Made by a program: the position numbers and the translations under genes. The notes under the pieces were generated by a model. That model had not been told where the DNA came from. It did not search any database and was given only the letters and a program-made list of their open reading frames with translations. A stretch of 24,388 nt of DNA from CAZFMJ01 sp964520045. GTDB taxonomy: Bacteria > Elusimicrobiota > Elusimicrobia > Elusimicrobiales > CAZFMJ01. Position 1 is the stretch's first letter; each line of letters opens with the position of its first letter. Shown piece by piece: positions 1-6,750 of this stretch. The stretch is taken from NCBI GenBank assembly GCA_964520045.1, contig CAZFMJ010000041.1, positions 1 through 24,388 on the forward strand, read 5' to 3'.

Positions 1-579
1 TCCTTCCCTTGAACGTTCGCCGACTCCGCCGAAAACGGAGCAGCCGTGGTGCTGTCTGGCCACATTGTTTATAAGTTCCATGATAATCACGGTCTTTCCG
101 ACTCCGGCGCCCCCGAATAACCCTACCTTTCCGCCTGTCACATAGGGCGCAAGCAGATCTATGACTTTTATTCCCGTTTCAAATATTTCAAGAGAAGTCT
201 CCTGCTCCACAAGAGCCGGGGCCCGCCTGTGTATCGGAAGCCTTTCTTTTGTCTGTATCGGACCGCGGTAATCCTGCGGCTCTCCCAAAACATCTATAAG
301 CCTTCCCAGACAGCCGTCCCCCACCGGCACCATAAGCGGGCTTCCGGTATCCACGGCGCTAAGCCCTCTTTTAAGTCCTGTGGTAGGTCCCAGGCTTATA
401 GTCCGCACTATATTGTCGCCAAGATGCTGAGCGGCTTCTACCACAACCGTGCTTTCGCTTTGTCCCTGCTCTCCCTGATATTTCACATGGATTGCATTTA
501 AAATGGCCGGAAGTTTTCCCGGCTCAAATTCAATATCTATAACCGGCCCTATAATCTGCACGACTTTTCCGATATTCAT
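1..579 (-). CDS. atpD: ATP synthase F1 beta subunit, N-terminal part (runs off left edge)
   Basis: Catalytic beta subunit of F1Fo ATP synthase, on the cytoplasmic face of the membrane; binds ADP/ATP at the alpha-beta interfaces. The first 193 codons are in the window, starting MNIGKVVQIIGPVIDIEF, the usual beta N-terminal barrel. The Walker A loop GGAGVGKT lies at residues 156-163, followed by the conserved GERSREG at 187-193, where the window ends. The start is an ATG at 577-579 preceded by AAGGAAAC, a good Shine-Dalgarno. The stop of atpG lies 17 bases upstream of this start, so the two are in one transcription unit. The rest of the gene, and presumably atpC (epsilon), lie beyond position 1. 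Nothing in the visible part looks degenerate. Confidence 0.97.
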   Translation of the reverse strand, partial: MNIGKVVQIIGPVIDIEFEPGKLPAILNAIHVKYQGEQGQSESTVVVEAAQHLGDNIVRTISLGPTTGLKRGLSAVDTGSPLMVPVGDGCLGRLIDVLGEPQDYRGPIQTKERLPIHRRAPALVEQETSLEIFETGIKVIDLLAPYVTGGKVGLFGGAGVGKTVIIMELINNVARQHHGCSVFGGVGERSREG

Positions 580-596
580 AAAGTTTCCTTTATCCG

Positions 597-1586
597 TTAT
601 CCATTAAGCGCTTCTGCTCCGCCTACGAGTTCCGCCAATTCTTTGGTAATCATCGACTGGCGCATGCGGTTAAGCCTTAATGTCAAAGATTCTATGAGGT
701 CTGCCGCGTTTTTGCTTGCAGATTCCATAGCGTTCATTCTGGCGGCAAGCTCCGCGGACTGTGATTCCAGAAGCATCCGGTAAAGCTGCGCTTTTATATA
801 CCGCGGGAGCAGAGCCTCTAAAAGCTTCCTTTTCCCGGGCTCGAAAAGAAAATCTTTATATGGTTTTACCATTCCGCCCGCCGGAAAACCCGATTTTTCA
901 AGCAGGCCTTTTTCAAGCGGAATAAATTCTTTTGCCACTATCTGCTGGCTCATGAGCGATTTGAACTCGTTATATATAACGGTAACGCTTTCAACCCGCT
1001 TATTCGCATAAATATCAAGAACTGCATTGCCGAGCATATCCGCATGCACATAGCCCGCCCTTGGGAATATGCCTACCGATTCATATGCCAGTTCCAGATC
1101 AATGCCTTTAAGACGGCGTATAAAATCACGGGCCTTTTTCCCCACCACCGCCGCATAAATCTTTTTGTCCTGCCGCGTTTTAAGCCAATCAAGCGCGGCG
1201 CGCAGAATATTGGTGTTAAAAGCCCCGCAAAGTCCCTTGTCGGAAGATACCACGATAAGCCCGAAAGAATCCGCCCCGCTCCGCGGGACAGCGAAGCAGT
1301 CCCGCGTTGTTCGCGGGGCAGTCTTTCTTGTTGATTCTGCGGAATCCGGTTGTTTTTTTTGAGAAAAAAGATTGTATACCGGAGAATTTTGGAAATCCTC
1401 TTCGTTTAATTCTCCCCTTAAGTCCCGTATCATCTCCTCCATTTTAAGAGCAAATGGTCTTGCGGCCAGAATCAAAGCCTGCGCCTTGCGTATGCGCGCC
1501 ACCGCCACCATTTTCATGGCATATGTTATCTGCTGCGTAGACTTAACAGATTTTATGTTCCTGCGGATATCTCTTAAAGAAGGCAT
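597..1586 (-). CDS. atpG: ATP synthase F1 gamma subunit with an in-frame insertion
   Basis: Central rotor shaft of F1. The N-terminal coiled-coil helix (MPSLRDIRRNIKSVKSTQQI onward) and the C-terminal helix (LRLNRMRQSMITKELAELVG) that form the shaft are both clear, as is the conserved SSDKGLCGAFN segment at 114-124. At 329 residues it is longer than the usual 285-295. The excess is mainly residues about 76-106, between the N-terminal helix and the Rossmann-like domain; these have an atypical Pro/Arg/Thr-rich composition. The DNA for residues 90-105 is a 47-base palindrome, reported separately. The frame stays open through it and both rotor helices are intact, so the protein is probably functional. 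In a standard operon atpG directly follows atpA; here four other genes lie between them. Confidence 0.96.
   Translation of the reverse strand: MPSLRDIRRNIKSVKSTQQITYAMKMVAVARIRKAQALILAARPFALKMEEMIRDLRGELNEEDFQNSPVYNLFSQKKQPDSAESTRKTAPRTTRDCFAVPRSGADSFGLIVVSSDKGLCGAFNTNILRAALDWLKTRQDKKIYAAVVGKKARDFIRRLKGIDLELAYESVGIFPRAGYVHADMLGNAVLDIYANKRVESVTVIYNEFKSLMSQQIVAKEFIPLEKGLLEKSGFPAGGMVKPYKDFLFEPGKRKLLEALLPRYIKAQLYRMLLESQSAELAARMNAMESASKNAADLIESLTLRLNRMRQSMITKELAELVGGAEALNG
1273..1319. repeat. 47-base GC-rich palindromic element inside atpG
   Basis: GCCCCGC at 1273-1279 pairs perfectly with GCGGGGC at 1313-1319, and CGCGGGAC at 1282-1289 pairs perfectly with GTCCCGCG at 1299-1306. The inner loop is itself nearly palindromic. 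The two flanks can also fold as separate small hairpins. It is much more GC-rich than the surrounding gene and coincides with an insertion in the gamma protein. This resembles in-frame palindromic elements such as the Rickettsia palindromic elements in style. No sequence relationship to those is claimed. Confidence 0.75.
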
Positions 1587-1591
1587 AGTAT

Positions 1592-1630
1592 AAAAACAAA
1601 CTCAAAACTCTAAATCCAAATTCCAAACCT
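1592..1630. repeat. A-rich micro-repeat between hepT-like gene and atpG
   Basis: The whole gap between the HEPN gene and atpG is filled by near-repeats of a 7-8 base unit (ACTCAAA, ACTCTAAA, TCCAAAT, TCCAAAC). On the minus strand it reads as TTTGGATTTAGAGTTT-like units. One of several low-complexity families found only in the gene gaps of this window. Confidence 0.5.
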
Positions 1631-1978
1631 TTATTGTTTTTGATTTCGCAAAATTTCCCTCAATTTCTTATCAAGAATTGGCAAATTGCTTTTTATTGTC
1701 GGCCAGACAATATCCCAATTTACTCCAAAATAAAAATGGGCGATTTTATCCCGCATGCCTGCAATGTTTTTCCAATCAATATCTTTATGCTGCGATTTTA
1801 AATTGGGGGAAATATTTTTAACAGCTTCTCCGATTATTTCAAGGTTGCGGATGACCGCATCCTGCGTTTTTATATCCCGAAGAAAAGCCGGGTAATCCAT
1901 GTTTTTGGTAAAAATACCGATTCTATCAATAGATCCCACAATATCTTCAAGAAGCTCGGGATCTCTGCGCTTAGACAT
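1631..1978 (-). CDS. hepT: HEPN-domain toxin, HepT/DUF86 family
   Basis: 115-residue HEPN protein, the toxin half of a type VII (MntA-HepT) toxin-antitoxin pair. HepT proteins are RNases (some reported to attack tRNA) that the partner nucleotidyltransferase inactivates by adding AMP to a tyrosine. The diagnostic RX4HXY motif is complete: R76, H81, Y83 in RDKIAHFY, with GMRDKIAH typical of the family. Its ATG overlaps the stop of the antitoxin gene by 8 bases, and AAGGA about 10 bases upstream can serve as ribosome binding site, so translation is probably coupled. The pair sits inside the ATP synthase locus in the same direction and would be carried on the atp transcript unless it has its own promoter. 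Confidence 0.9.
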   Translation of the reverse strand: MSKRRDPELLEDIVGSIDRIGIFTKNMDYPAFLRDIKTQDAVIRNLEIIGEAVKNISPNLKSQHKDIDWKNIAGMRDKIAHFYFGVNWDIVWPTIKSNLPILDKKLREILRNQKQ

Positions 1979-2282
1979 AAATTGCCGTCCTTTTAATTTC
2001 TTCTGCTACTTTTTTTATCCTTATACTGCGTATGCCGTCCGGTGTGAGAATATCAACTTTCCGCTTAAAACGCCTTTCAAGAAAACCGGACAAATTCATA
2101 AAACTCTTAAAATCCGGTTTTTGGAATTCCACAATGAAATCCATGTCGCTGTTTTTTGTTTGTTCGCCTCTGGCAAACGAACCAAATATCCCGATTTTTT
2201 TAACGCCATATTTTTTAAAATCATTTTTACAGCCGCGCAATTTGCTCAGTGTTTTATTAACCGCCAATTTACTGTTTTTCAT
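1971..2282 (-). CDS. mntA: MntA-type minimal nucleotidyltransferase antitoxin
   Basis: 103-residue minimal nucleotidyltransferase of the polymerase-beta superfamily. The active site is visible: GSFARGE at 34-40, SDMD with D46 and D48, and a third acidic residue D77 in KVDIL. In type VII systems this enzyme transfers AMP units from ATP to the HepT tyrosine and so neutralises the toxin. It precedes hepT with an 8-base overlap (1971-1978), the standard gene order. There is no convincing Shine-Dalgarno before the ATG at 2280-2282, so expression may depend on readthrough from upstream genes or on the short reading frame just before it. All catalytic residues are present, so the module looks intact. 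Confidence 0.9.
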   Translation of the reverse strand: MKNSKLAVNKTLSKLRGCKNDFKKYGVKKIGIFGSFARGEQTKNSDMDFIVEFQKPDFKSFMNLSGFLERRFKRKVDILTPDGIRSIRIKKVAEEIKRTAIYV

Positions 2283-2296
2283 ATATTTGTTTTATT

Positions 2297-2407
2297 TCAC
2301 AAATCTTCACGCCATTGATCGAATTTATTGCGTTGCCACTCTACGGTAGTCGGGGTAGTCCAGACCAGGCTTAGATTCTTCTTAAAGCGAATTGTTTCTT
2401 TCTCCAT
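2297..2407 (-). CDS. possible 36-residue small ORF upstream of mntA
   Basis: An ATG-started frame of 36 codons begins MEKETIRFKKNLSLVW and ends WREDL, 14 bases before mntA. The composition is protein-like (charged, with four Trp) but no family is recognised. There is no clear ribosome binding site. It could be a leader peptide, a remnant of a larger gene or chance. It and its upstream flank fill the 163-base gap between the DsrE-like gene and mntA, which otherwise shows nothing recognisable. Confidence 0.2.
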   Translation of the reverse strand: MEKETIRFKKNLSLVWTTPTTVEWQRNKFDQWREDL

Positions 2408-2445
2408 GGCGCCCCATCGCCGCGTTGCCCAACTTTAGAGCATAG

Positions 2446-2766
2446 CTAAAAAGTAACGACCCTATCGCTATCTTTGATGATTTCATACATATCCTTCATC
2501 GTAGAGAGCGGGCACATTTCATTGCCCCCCTGTTCCCTGGATTTAATACAGGTTCCACAAGCAAATATTTGTCCGCCAGACTTCAAAAACTTGTCTGCCT
2601 GCTCAATCGTATTGAACTTATCAGTGCTGACTTTCTGATATTCAACACCCTTACCCAAAAAAAAGACTTTGACCTCATCCTTTTGACAGATGGAAAAATT
2701 TGCGTACCTCAAAGCATTCCAGCATGTTTCCGCGTCATTAACGGAAATAATGAGTCCGATTTTCAT
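2446..2766 (-). CDS. DsrE/TusD-family small protein
   Basis: 106-residue protein with the DsrE-like alpha/beta fold signature: a first strand MKIGLIISV, a middle hydrophobic strand VKVFFLGKGVEY, then a helix and a strand ending in a cysteine motif FACGTC (C70, C73), with another Cys at 85. DsrE/F/TusD relatives shuttle sulfur as persulfides on such cysteines, so a small sulfur-relay or redox role is plausible. No dsr or tus partners are visible here, so the specific function is unknown. TGGAGG lies 5 bases before the ATG, a strong ribosome binding site, so it is probably translated independently. It is one of four genes inserted between atpA and atpG. Confidence 0.75.
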   Translation of the reverse strand: MKIGLIISVNDAETCWNALRYANFSICQKDEVKVFFLGKGVEYQKVSTDKFNTIEQADKFLKSGGQIFACGTCIKSREQGGNEMCPLSTMKDMYEIIKDSDRVVTF

Positions 2767-2795
2767 AGCGCCTCCAGTTTGGTTTCATAAAAATA

Positions 2796-2832
2796 TTTTG
2801 TGCTTTCTGTGCTTTTTGTGGCCAATCTGCCG
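2796..2832. repeat. GTGCTTTTTGTGG-type intergenic repeat, copy 1
   Basis: This segment matches 5466-5502 at 34 of 37 positions, with the shared core TTTCTGTGCTTTTTGTGG. Both copies lie in gaps on the same strand of the same locus. The unit has a roughly 7-10 base internal periodicity (TGTGCTTTC, TGTGCTTTT, TGTGG). Confidence 0.8.
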
Positions 2833-2854
2833 TAATTTTTATGTCATTTAATCC

Positions 2855-3796
2855 TTACGTGAGGGCGCAGGAGGGTTTTTTTGACTCCTTTTCAAGAGTA
2901 TCGACATAATCCTTTATGCCCCGCTCCAGATTCCATTCAGGCCTGTAATTTAAGTATGTTTTCGCATGGCGCAAATCAGCCTGCGTTTTGTTCTGGTAAA
3001 AAGAATATGTATTATCGAAATATTCGGGGGCAAGGTTTAATTTCATCGCGCTGTTAAGGCAGTCTATGACTTTATTGAAATTTTCAGGCTGGCCCGTGCC
3101 CGCATTAACAATACAGCTTTTTACCGCATCCAAAGCATTGAGATTTGCGCGCACTATATCTTTAACATAGACAAAATCCCGCATCTGCTCTCCGTATTTA
3201 AAAATCCGCGGTTTCTTCCCCGCCTTCATCTGCAGATAAAGCTGATACATCATGCTGGCGACCTTTCCCTTGAAATTTTCGCCCGGACCGTAAACATTGA
3301 AATATCTCAGACCCACCACTGTGAAATCCGGATGCTTTTTGGCGAATTTTTCCGCCGCCTTATCCATTTCAACCTTGGAAAATCCATAAATATTCTCGGG
3401 CGTCATATCCTGATCCTCTTTCATCGGGCACTGTCCGTTTCCGTACACTCCCGCGGAAGAGGCATAAATGATTTTTCTTACTCCCCTGTTTTGGGCGAAT
3501 TCCAGAATATTTTTAAATCCTTCCACGTTGACCTCCATCATCCTGCGCTGGTCCATAACCGTGGTATCCGTTATCGCCGCCTCATGAAAGACGGCGTCCA
3601 GTTCGCCGATATTTTTCTGCCATGCGGTTTCGCAGATACTGCCCGCGATCACCTGGCCGTTAAAACCTGTAAGATTCTTGAAGTTGCCGGATGAAAAATC
3701 ATCCAGCACGGCCACCTCGTATTTCCTGTCTTTTTCAAGAGCAAAAGCCAGATTGCCGCCGATAAAACCCGCGCCGCCCGTCACAAGACATTTCAT
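2855..3796 (-). CDS. hldD: ADP-L-glycero-D-manno-heptose 6-epimerase-like SDR enzyme
   Basis: Extended short-chain dehydrogenase of 313 residues. The NAD(P)-binding TGGAGFIGG is at residues 6-14. The catalytic Y137-xxx-K141 pair is in YGFSKVEMD, with serines at 113-114. Features that favour HldD/RfaD over a UDP-glucose epimerase are NVYGPGENFKGKVASM, a RDFVYVKDIV segment, and a C-terminal YSFYQNKTQADL resembling the E. coli HldD tail. The enzyme would convert ADP-D-glycero- to ADP-L-glycero-manno-heptose for LPS core synthesis in the cytoplasm. The frame is open back to 3853, but the extra residues come from an intergenic repeat. GGAGA six bases before the ATG at 3794-3796 favours that start; the ATG at 3802 is possible. 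The position between atpA and atpG is unusual. Fine specificity is inferred. Confidence 0.85.
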   Translation of the reverse strand: MKCLVTGGAGFIGGNLAFALEKDRKYEVAVLDDFSSGNFKNLTGFNGQVIAGSICETAWQKNIGELDAVFHEAAITDTTVMDQRRMMEVNVEGFKNILEFAQNRGVRKIIYASSAGVYGNGQCPMKEDQDMTPENIYGFSKVEMDKAAEKFAKKHPDFTVVGLRYFNVYGPGENFKGKVASMMYQLYLQMKAGKKPRIFKYGEQMRDFVYVKDIVRANLNALDAVKSCIVNAGTGQPENFNKVIDCLNSAMKLNLAPEYFDNTYSFYQNKTQADLRHAKTYLNYRPEWNLERGIKDYVDTLEKESKKPSCALT

Positions 3797-3814
3797 ATTC
3801 ATTCTCCGGAAAAA

Positions 3815-3878
3815 CCCCGTCACCAGCCGCCCAGCGGCCCAACCGTCTACCATTTACCGCTCTTCCAACAGCCTAACC
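3815..3878. repeat. intergenic repeat between atpA and hldD
   Basis: It contains ACCGTCTACC (3842-3851) and CATTTACC (3851-3858) followed by CTTCCAAC. The same words occur in the same order at 7162-7194 in the atpB-atpE gap. The adjoining part has CCGCCCAGCGG, a small hairpin, and reads on the minus strand as GGTTGGGC-CGCTGGGCGGCTGG units. Confidence 0.6.
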
Positions 3879-3881
3879 GAC

Positions 3882-5390
3882 CTATATCTTCTTAAACTCC
3901 GTTATCAAAGAAACTATCTTTTTCTCAAGACCCTCGTCCACATCCTTTTTTTCCTTTATCTCCGCCAGTATTCCCGGCTGCTTGTCTTTTATATATTTCA
4001 GCAGCCCCGCCTCAAAAGCTTTTATTTTCTCAACGGGGATATCGTCCAAAAATCCCAGCGTGCCCGTAAAAATAACCAGCACCTGCTCTTCCATGGGCAT
4101 GGGTTTATACTGGTCCTGTTTTAAAAGTTCCACCATCCTTTCACCTCTGGCCAGCTGCAGCTGGCTGGACTTGTCAAGCTCAGAGCCGAACTGCGCAAAG
4201 GCCGCCATCTCATTATACTGGGCAAGGTCAAGCCTGAGTTTCCCCGCCACGCGCCTCATGGCTTTTACCTGAGCGGAACCGCCTACGCGCGAAACGGAAA
4301 TTCCCACATTGAGCGCCGGCCTTATGCCGGAATAAAAAAGACCGCTCTCAAGATAGATCTGCCCGTCCGTTATGGAAATAACATTTGTAGGAATGTACGC
4401 GGTGACATCATTCGCCTGCGTTTCTATCACGGGAAGCGCGGTAAGAGAACCTCCGCCGTTTTTTTCATTGAGTTTGCATGCTCTTTCCAGCAGTCTGGAA
4501 TGAAGATAGAACACATCTCCGGGATAGGCCTCGCGGCCCGGAGGACGGCGCAAAAGCAGGGACATCTGCCTATATGCCTGCGCATGTTTTGAAAGGTCGT
4601 CGTATATTATCAGAACATGTCTTCCGCTCCACAGAAATTCCTCGCCTATGGCGCATCCGGCGTACGGAGCCATATAAAGAAATGCCGCGGGCTCGGCCGC
4701 GCACGCCGAAACCACTATTGAATAATCCATAGCTCCATATTCATCCAGCGTATGTATCACTCTCGCCACCGTGGACTGCTTCTGGCCTATGGCCACATAA
4801 ATGCATATCGGCCGTTTCTCCGGAGGCTCGTTTCTCTGATTTAAAATAGCGTCAATCGCCACCGCCGTCTTTCCCGTCTGCCTGTCGCCTATTATAAGCT
4901 CTCTCTGCCCTCTGCCTATGGGCACAAGACCGTCTATGGCCTTGAGCCCTGTCTGCAAAGGCTCTTTAACAGGCTGGCGCTCCACCACGCCGGGGGCTAT
5001 GACTTCTATAGGCCTGCGTTTTGCGGTTTTTATCGGACCCTTGCCGTCGATCGGCTGGCCGAGCGGATTTACCACCCGCCCTATCATCGCATCGCCCACC
5101 GGCACATCCATCACCCGCCCCGTGCGTTTTACGGGATCTCCTTCCTTCACAAGCCTATCGTCGCCCATAAGCACGCAGCCCACATTTTCATGCTCAAGAT
5201 TAAGCACTATTCCCTCTACGCCGTTGGAAAATTCCAAAAGTTCGCCGGCTAAAGCATTGCGCAAGCCGTAAACGCGCGCTATGCCGTCTCCCACCTGAAG
5301 GACATTGCCGGTTTCGGCCATAGCGCTTTCCGGCACAAATTTGTCTATCCGGGTCCTTATAACCTCGGTTATTTCTTCCGCTCGTATCAT
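3882..5390 (-). CDS. atpA: ATP synthase F1 alpha subunit
   Basis: Regulatory/non-catalytic nucleotide-binding subunit of F1, full length at 502 residues (family about 500-515). The N-terminal helix that contacts delta, the barrel (GDGIARVYGLRNALAGE), the Walker A loop GDRQTGKT at 168-175 and the C-terminal helical bundle are all present. The signature IRPALNVGISVSRVGGSAQ is intact. The start ATG follows AGAGG with a 7-base gap. The 17 bases through this start (TAAAGAGGTTTATTATG) are identical to those at atpF. The gap to atpH upstream is 141 bases and holds repeats. Downstream, hldD starts 85 bases after its stop rather than atpG. Confidence 0.98.
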   Translation of the reverse strand: MIRAEEITEVIRTRIDKFVPESAMAETGNVLQVGDGIARVYGLRNALAGELLEFSNGVEGIVLNLEHENVGCVLMGDDRLVKEGDPVKRTGRVMDVPVGDAMIGRVVNPLGQPIDGKGPIKTAKRRPIEVIAPGVVERQPVKEPLQTGLKAIDGLVPIGRGQRELIIGDRQTGKTAVAIDAILNQRNEPPEKRPICIYVAIGQKQSTVARVIHTLDEYGAMDYSIVVSACAAEPAAFLYMAPYAGCAIGEEFLWSGRHVLIIYDDLSKHAQAYRQMSLLLRRPPGREAYPGDVFYLHSRLLERACKLNEKNGGGSLTALPVIETQANDVTAYIPTNVISITDGQIYLESGLFYSGIRPALNVGISVSRVGGSAQVKAMRRVAGKLRLDLAQYNEMAAFAQFGSELDKSSQLQLARGERMVELLKQDQYKPMPMEEQVLVIFTGTLGFLDDIPVEKIKAFEAGLLKYIKDKQPGILAEIKEKKDVDEGLEKKIVSLITEFKKI

Positions 5391-5404
5391 AATAAACCTC
5401 TTTA
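5388..5404 (-). promoter_or_regulatory. ribosome binding site shared in sequence with atpF
   Basis: TAAAGAGGTTTATTATG, ending in the atpA start codon, is identical over 17 bases to the segment ending in the atpF start codon at 6614-6630. The Shine-Dalgarno is AGAGG. Identity over the spacer as well as the core suggests either duplication or selection for matched translation rates. Confidence 0.7.
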
Positions 5405-5430
5405 GCCCCTTTTAAATTTAGCCGCAATAA

Positions 5431-5505
5431 TGCACAAAATGCACACAAAGAACCGGTTTTGTTGTTTTTGTGATTTCTGTGCTTTTTGTGGCCAATCCTC
5501 CGTCG
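5431..5505. repeat. CACAAAAAGCAC-type imperfect inverted repeat, copy 2
   Basis: The left arm, about 5431-5450 (GCACAAAATGCACACAAAG), is an imperfect reverse complement of the right arm, about 5466-5490 (TTTCTGTGCTTTTTGTGG). The right arm matches 2796-2832 at 34 of 37 positions. It occupies most of the 141-base gap between atpH and atpA. Confidence 0.7.
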
Positions 5506-5531
5506 TCAAAAAAAAGAAATTCCACTGCTAT

Positions 5532-6080
5532 TTAATTGGACTGTAATGTCTTTTTTAAACCTTCCAGCCTTCCTTTTATACTTGAGTCAATCACCAAATC
5601 GCCTATTTTAACCAGCACTCCGCCCAAAAGACCCGCGGATATTTTTACATCAGCTATAACTTTTTTACCCGTCCGCCGCTCTATGGCGGAAATAATCCTC
5701 TGCAAATCTTTTTCGCCTAAAGAAACGGCCGAAAAAACTTCCGCCCTGATATATCCGAAATTATTTTCAACTATCGCCCTGCTTTCCTGAACAACGGCGT
5801 CAAGAAGATAAATTCTTTGCGCTTTTATAAGCGCTTCCATAAAATTCAAAGCGGGATTGTCCGCTTTTCCTTCCAGCGCCTGCCGTGTAATCTTTACTTT
5901 CTCTCCCCGCGGAACGAATGGATGCGCAAGCACATGCCTGATCTCTAAAATTTCCTTTCCGCAGTTTTCCAGAATCTCAAGTCTTTTCCTTGCCGACGCT
6001 TCGCTGCCCGTTTTCCCGTCCAACGCGGTCATATACGCTTTCGCATACCGCCGAGCAAGTATTTTATCTGAAGGATGCAT
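5532..6080 (-). CDS. atpH: ATP synthase F1 delta subunit (OSCP)
   Basis: Stator subunit linking the top of F1 to the b subunits. The length of 182 residues is normal. The N-terminal six-helix domain starts KILARRYAKAYMTAL. The conserved C-terminal signature is visible around GGVLVKIGDLVIDSSIKGRL. It lies directly after atpF, with a 41-base gap that is almost entirely a hairpin. No strong Shine-Dalgarno precedes the ATG (GAGCACTAATCT), so its translation may depend on the upstream gene or on the hairpin. Confidence 0.95.
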   Translation of the reverse strand: MHPSDKILARRYAKAYMTALDGKTGSEASARKRLEILENCGKEILEIRHVLAHPFVPRGEKVKITRQALEGKADNPALNFMEALIKAQRIYLLDAVVQESRAIVENNFGYIRAEVFSAVSLGEKDLQRIISAIERRTGKKVIADVKISAGLLGGVLVKIGDLVIDSSIKGRLEGLKKTLQSN

Positions 6081-6089
6081 AGATTAGTG

Positions 6090-6121
6090 CTCAATATGAC
6101 CGCAAAGGCGGTCGTATTGAG
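6090..6121. repeat. hairpin filling the atpF-atpH junction
   Basis: CTCAATA at 6090-6096 pairs with TATTGAG at 6115-6121. GACCGC at 6098-6103 pairs with GCGGTC at 6108-6113, leaving an AAAG loop. In the minus-strand transcript the two stems are joined by one C-A mismatch. The stem begins directly after the atpF stop codon and ends 9 bases before the atpH ATG. No T-tract follows, so it is not a typical terminator. A processing or translation-control element, or a palindromic repeat unit, is more likely. Confidence 0.7.
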
Positions 6122-6616
6122 TTAGTTTTTGTCCAGTTCTTTAAGAAAATCGTTAAGCGCGTCCCGCTGAACAGCCGGATCTATCGCCCGATGCAGTATT
6201 TTTTCGGCGGCGCGGACGGACAGGTCGGACACCTCGCGGCGCATATCTCCCATAAGCCTTTGCTTTTCAGCTTCCATTTCTCTTTTGGCTCTTTCTATCA
6301 TCCCGACAGCCTGCTGTTTGGCTTCCTCTATTATGGCATCGCGTGATTTTGCGCCGTCGCTGAATGCCGCCTCCATCGCGGACTGCGCCTCTTCTTTTAT
6401 TATACTCAGCCTGCCTTCCAATTCGCTTTTAAGTTTTTCCGCTGCCGAACGAGCCTGTTCCGCGGCTTCGCGTTCGGCTCGGAGCCTGCGCTCCCGCTCC
6501 TCCAAAGAATGAAGAAGCGGTTTCCATGCGAACCTGCCGAGCAAAGCCACCAGAAGAACAAAAATAAATATGGTCCAGAACATCAACCCGATATCGGGAC
6601 GCAATAGCGCTTCCAT
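6122..6616 (-). CDS. atpF: ATP synthase Fo b subunit
   Basis: Peripheral stalk subunit of 164 residues. One N-terminal membrane helix (about residues 12-32, LMFWTIFIFVLLVALLGRF) is followed by a long charged coiled coil rich in Glu, Arg and Ala, ending FLKELDKN. The frame is open to 6685, but the extra 23 residues do not look like a b subunit. The ATG at 6614-6616 has AGAGG with a 7-base gap, so that start is preferred. It lies between atpE and atpH as expected. The 134-base gap upstream to atpE holds the ribosome binding site and otherwise nothing recognisable. Confidence 0.95.
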   Translation of the reverse strand: MEALLRPDIGLMFWTIFIFVLLVALLGRFAWKPLLHSLEERERRLRAEREAAEQARSAAEKLKSELEGRLSIIKEEAQSAMEAAFSDGAKSRDAIIEEAKQQAVGMIERAKREMEAEKQRLMGDMRREVSDLSVRAAEKILHRAIDPAVQRDALNDFLKELDKN

Positions 6617-6630
6617 AATAAACCTCTTTA
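6614..6630 (-). promoter_or_regulatory. ribosome binding site of atpF, identical to that of atpA
   Basis: The 17 bases TAAAGAGGTTTATTATG include the start codon and decide the b-subunit start over the longer open frame. They are the same as at 5388-5404. Confidence 0.75.
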
Positions 6631-6750
6631 TCTTTCGTTGCCAAATAAAAACACACACCCGCGCCAAAGCAAGGATAAAAAACAAACCCGCGCCGCCTGC
6701 CTGCGTTTTGCGCTCGGATTATTTTGCGTTTTACAGTCCAACCTTGCGGG

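Noticed and set aside
229..501. 90-codon plus-strand frame near the left edge
   Set aside because: Antisense to atpD, whose Walker A and GERSREG motifs are clear on the minus strand.
1273..1319. Transcription terminator inside atpG
   Set aside because: No T-tract follows on either strand and the reading frame continues to an intact C-terminal rotor helix.
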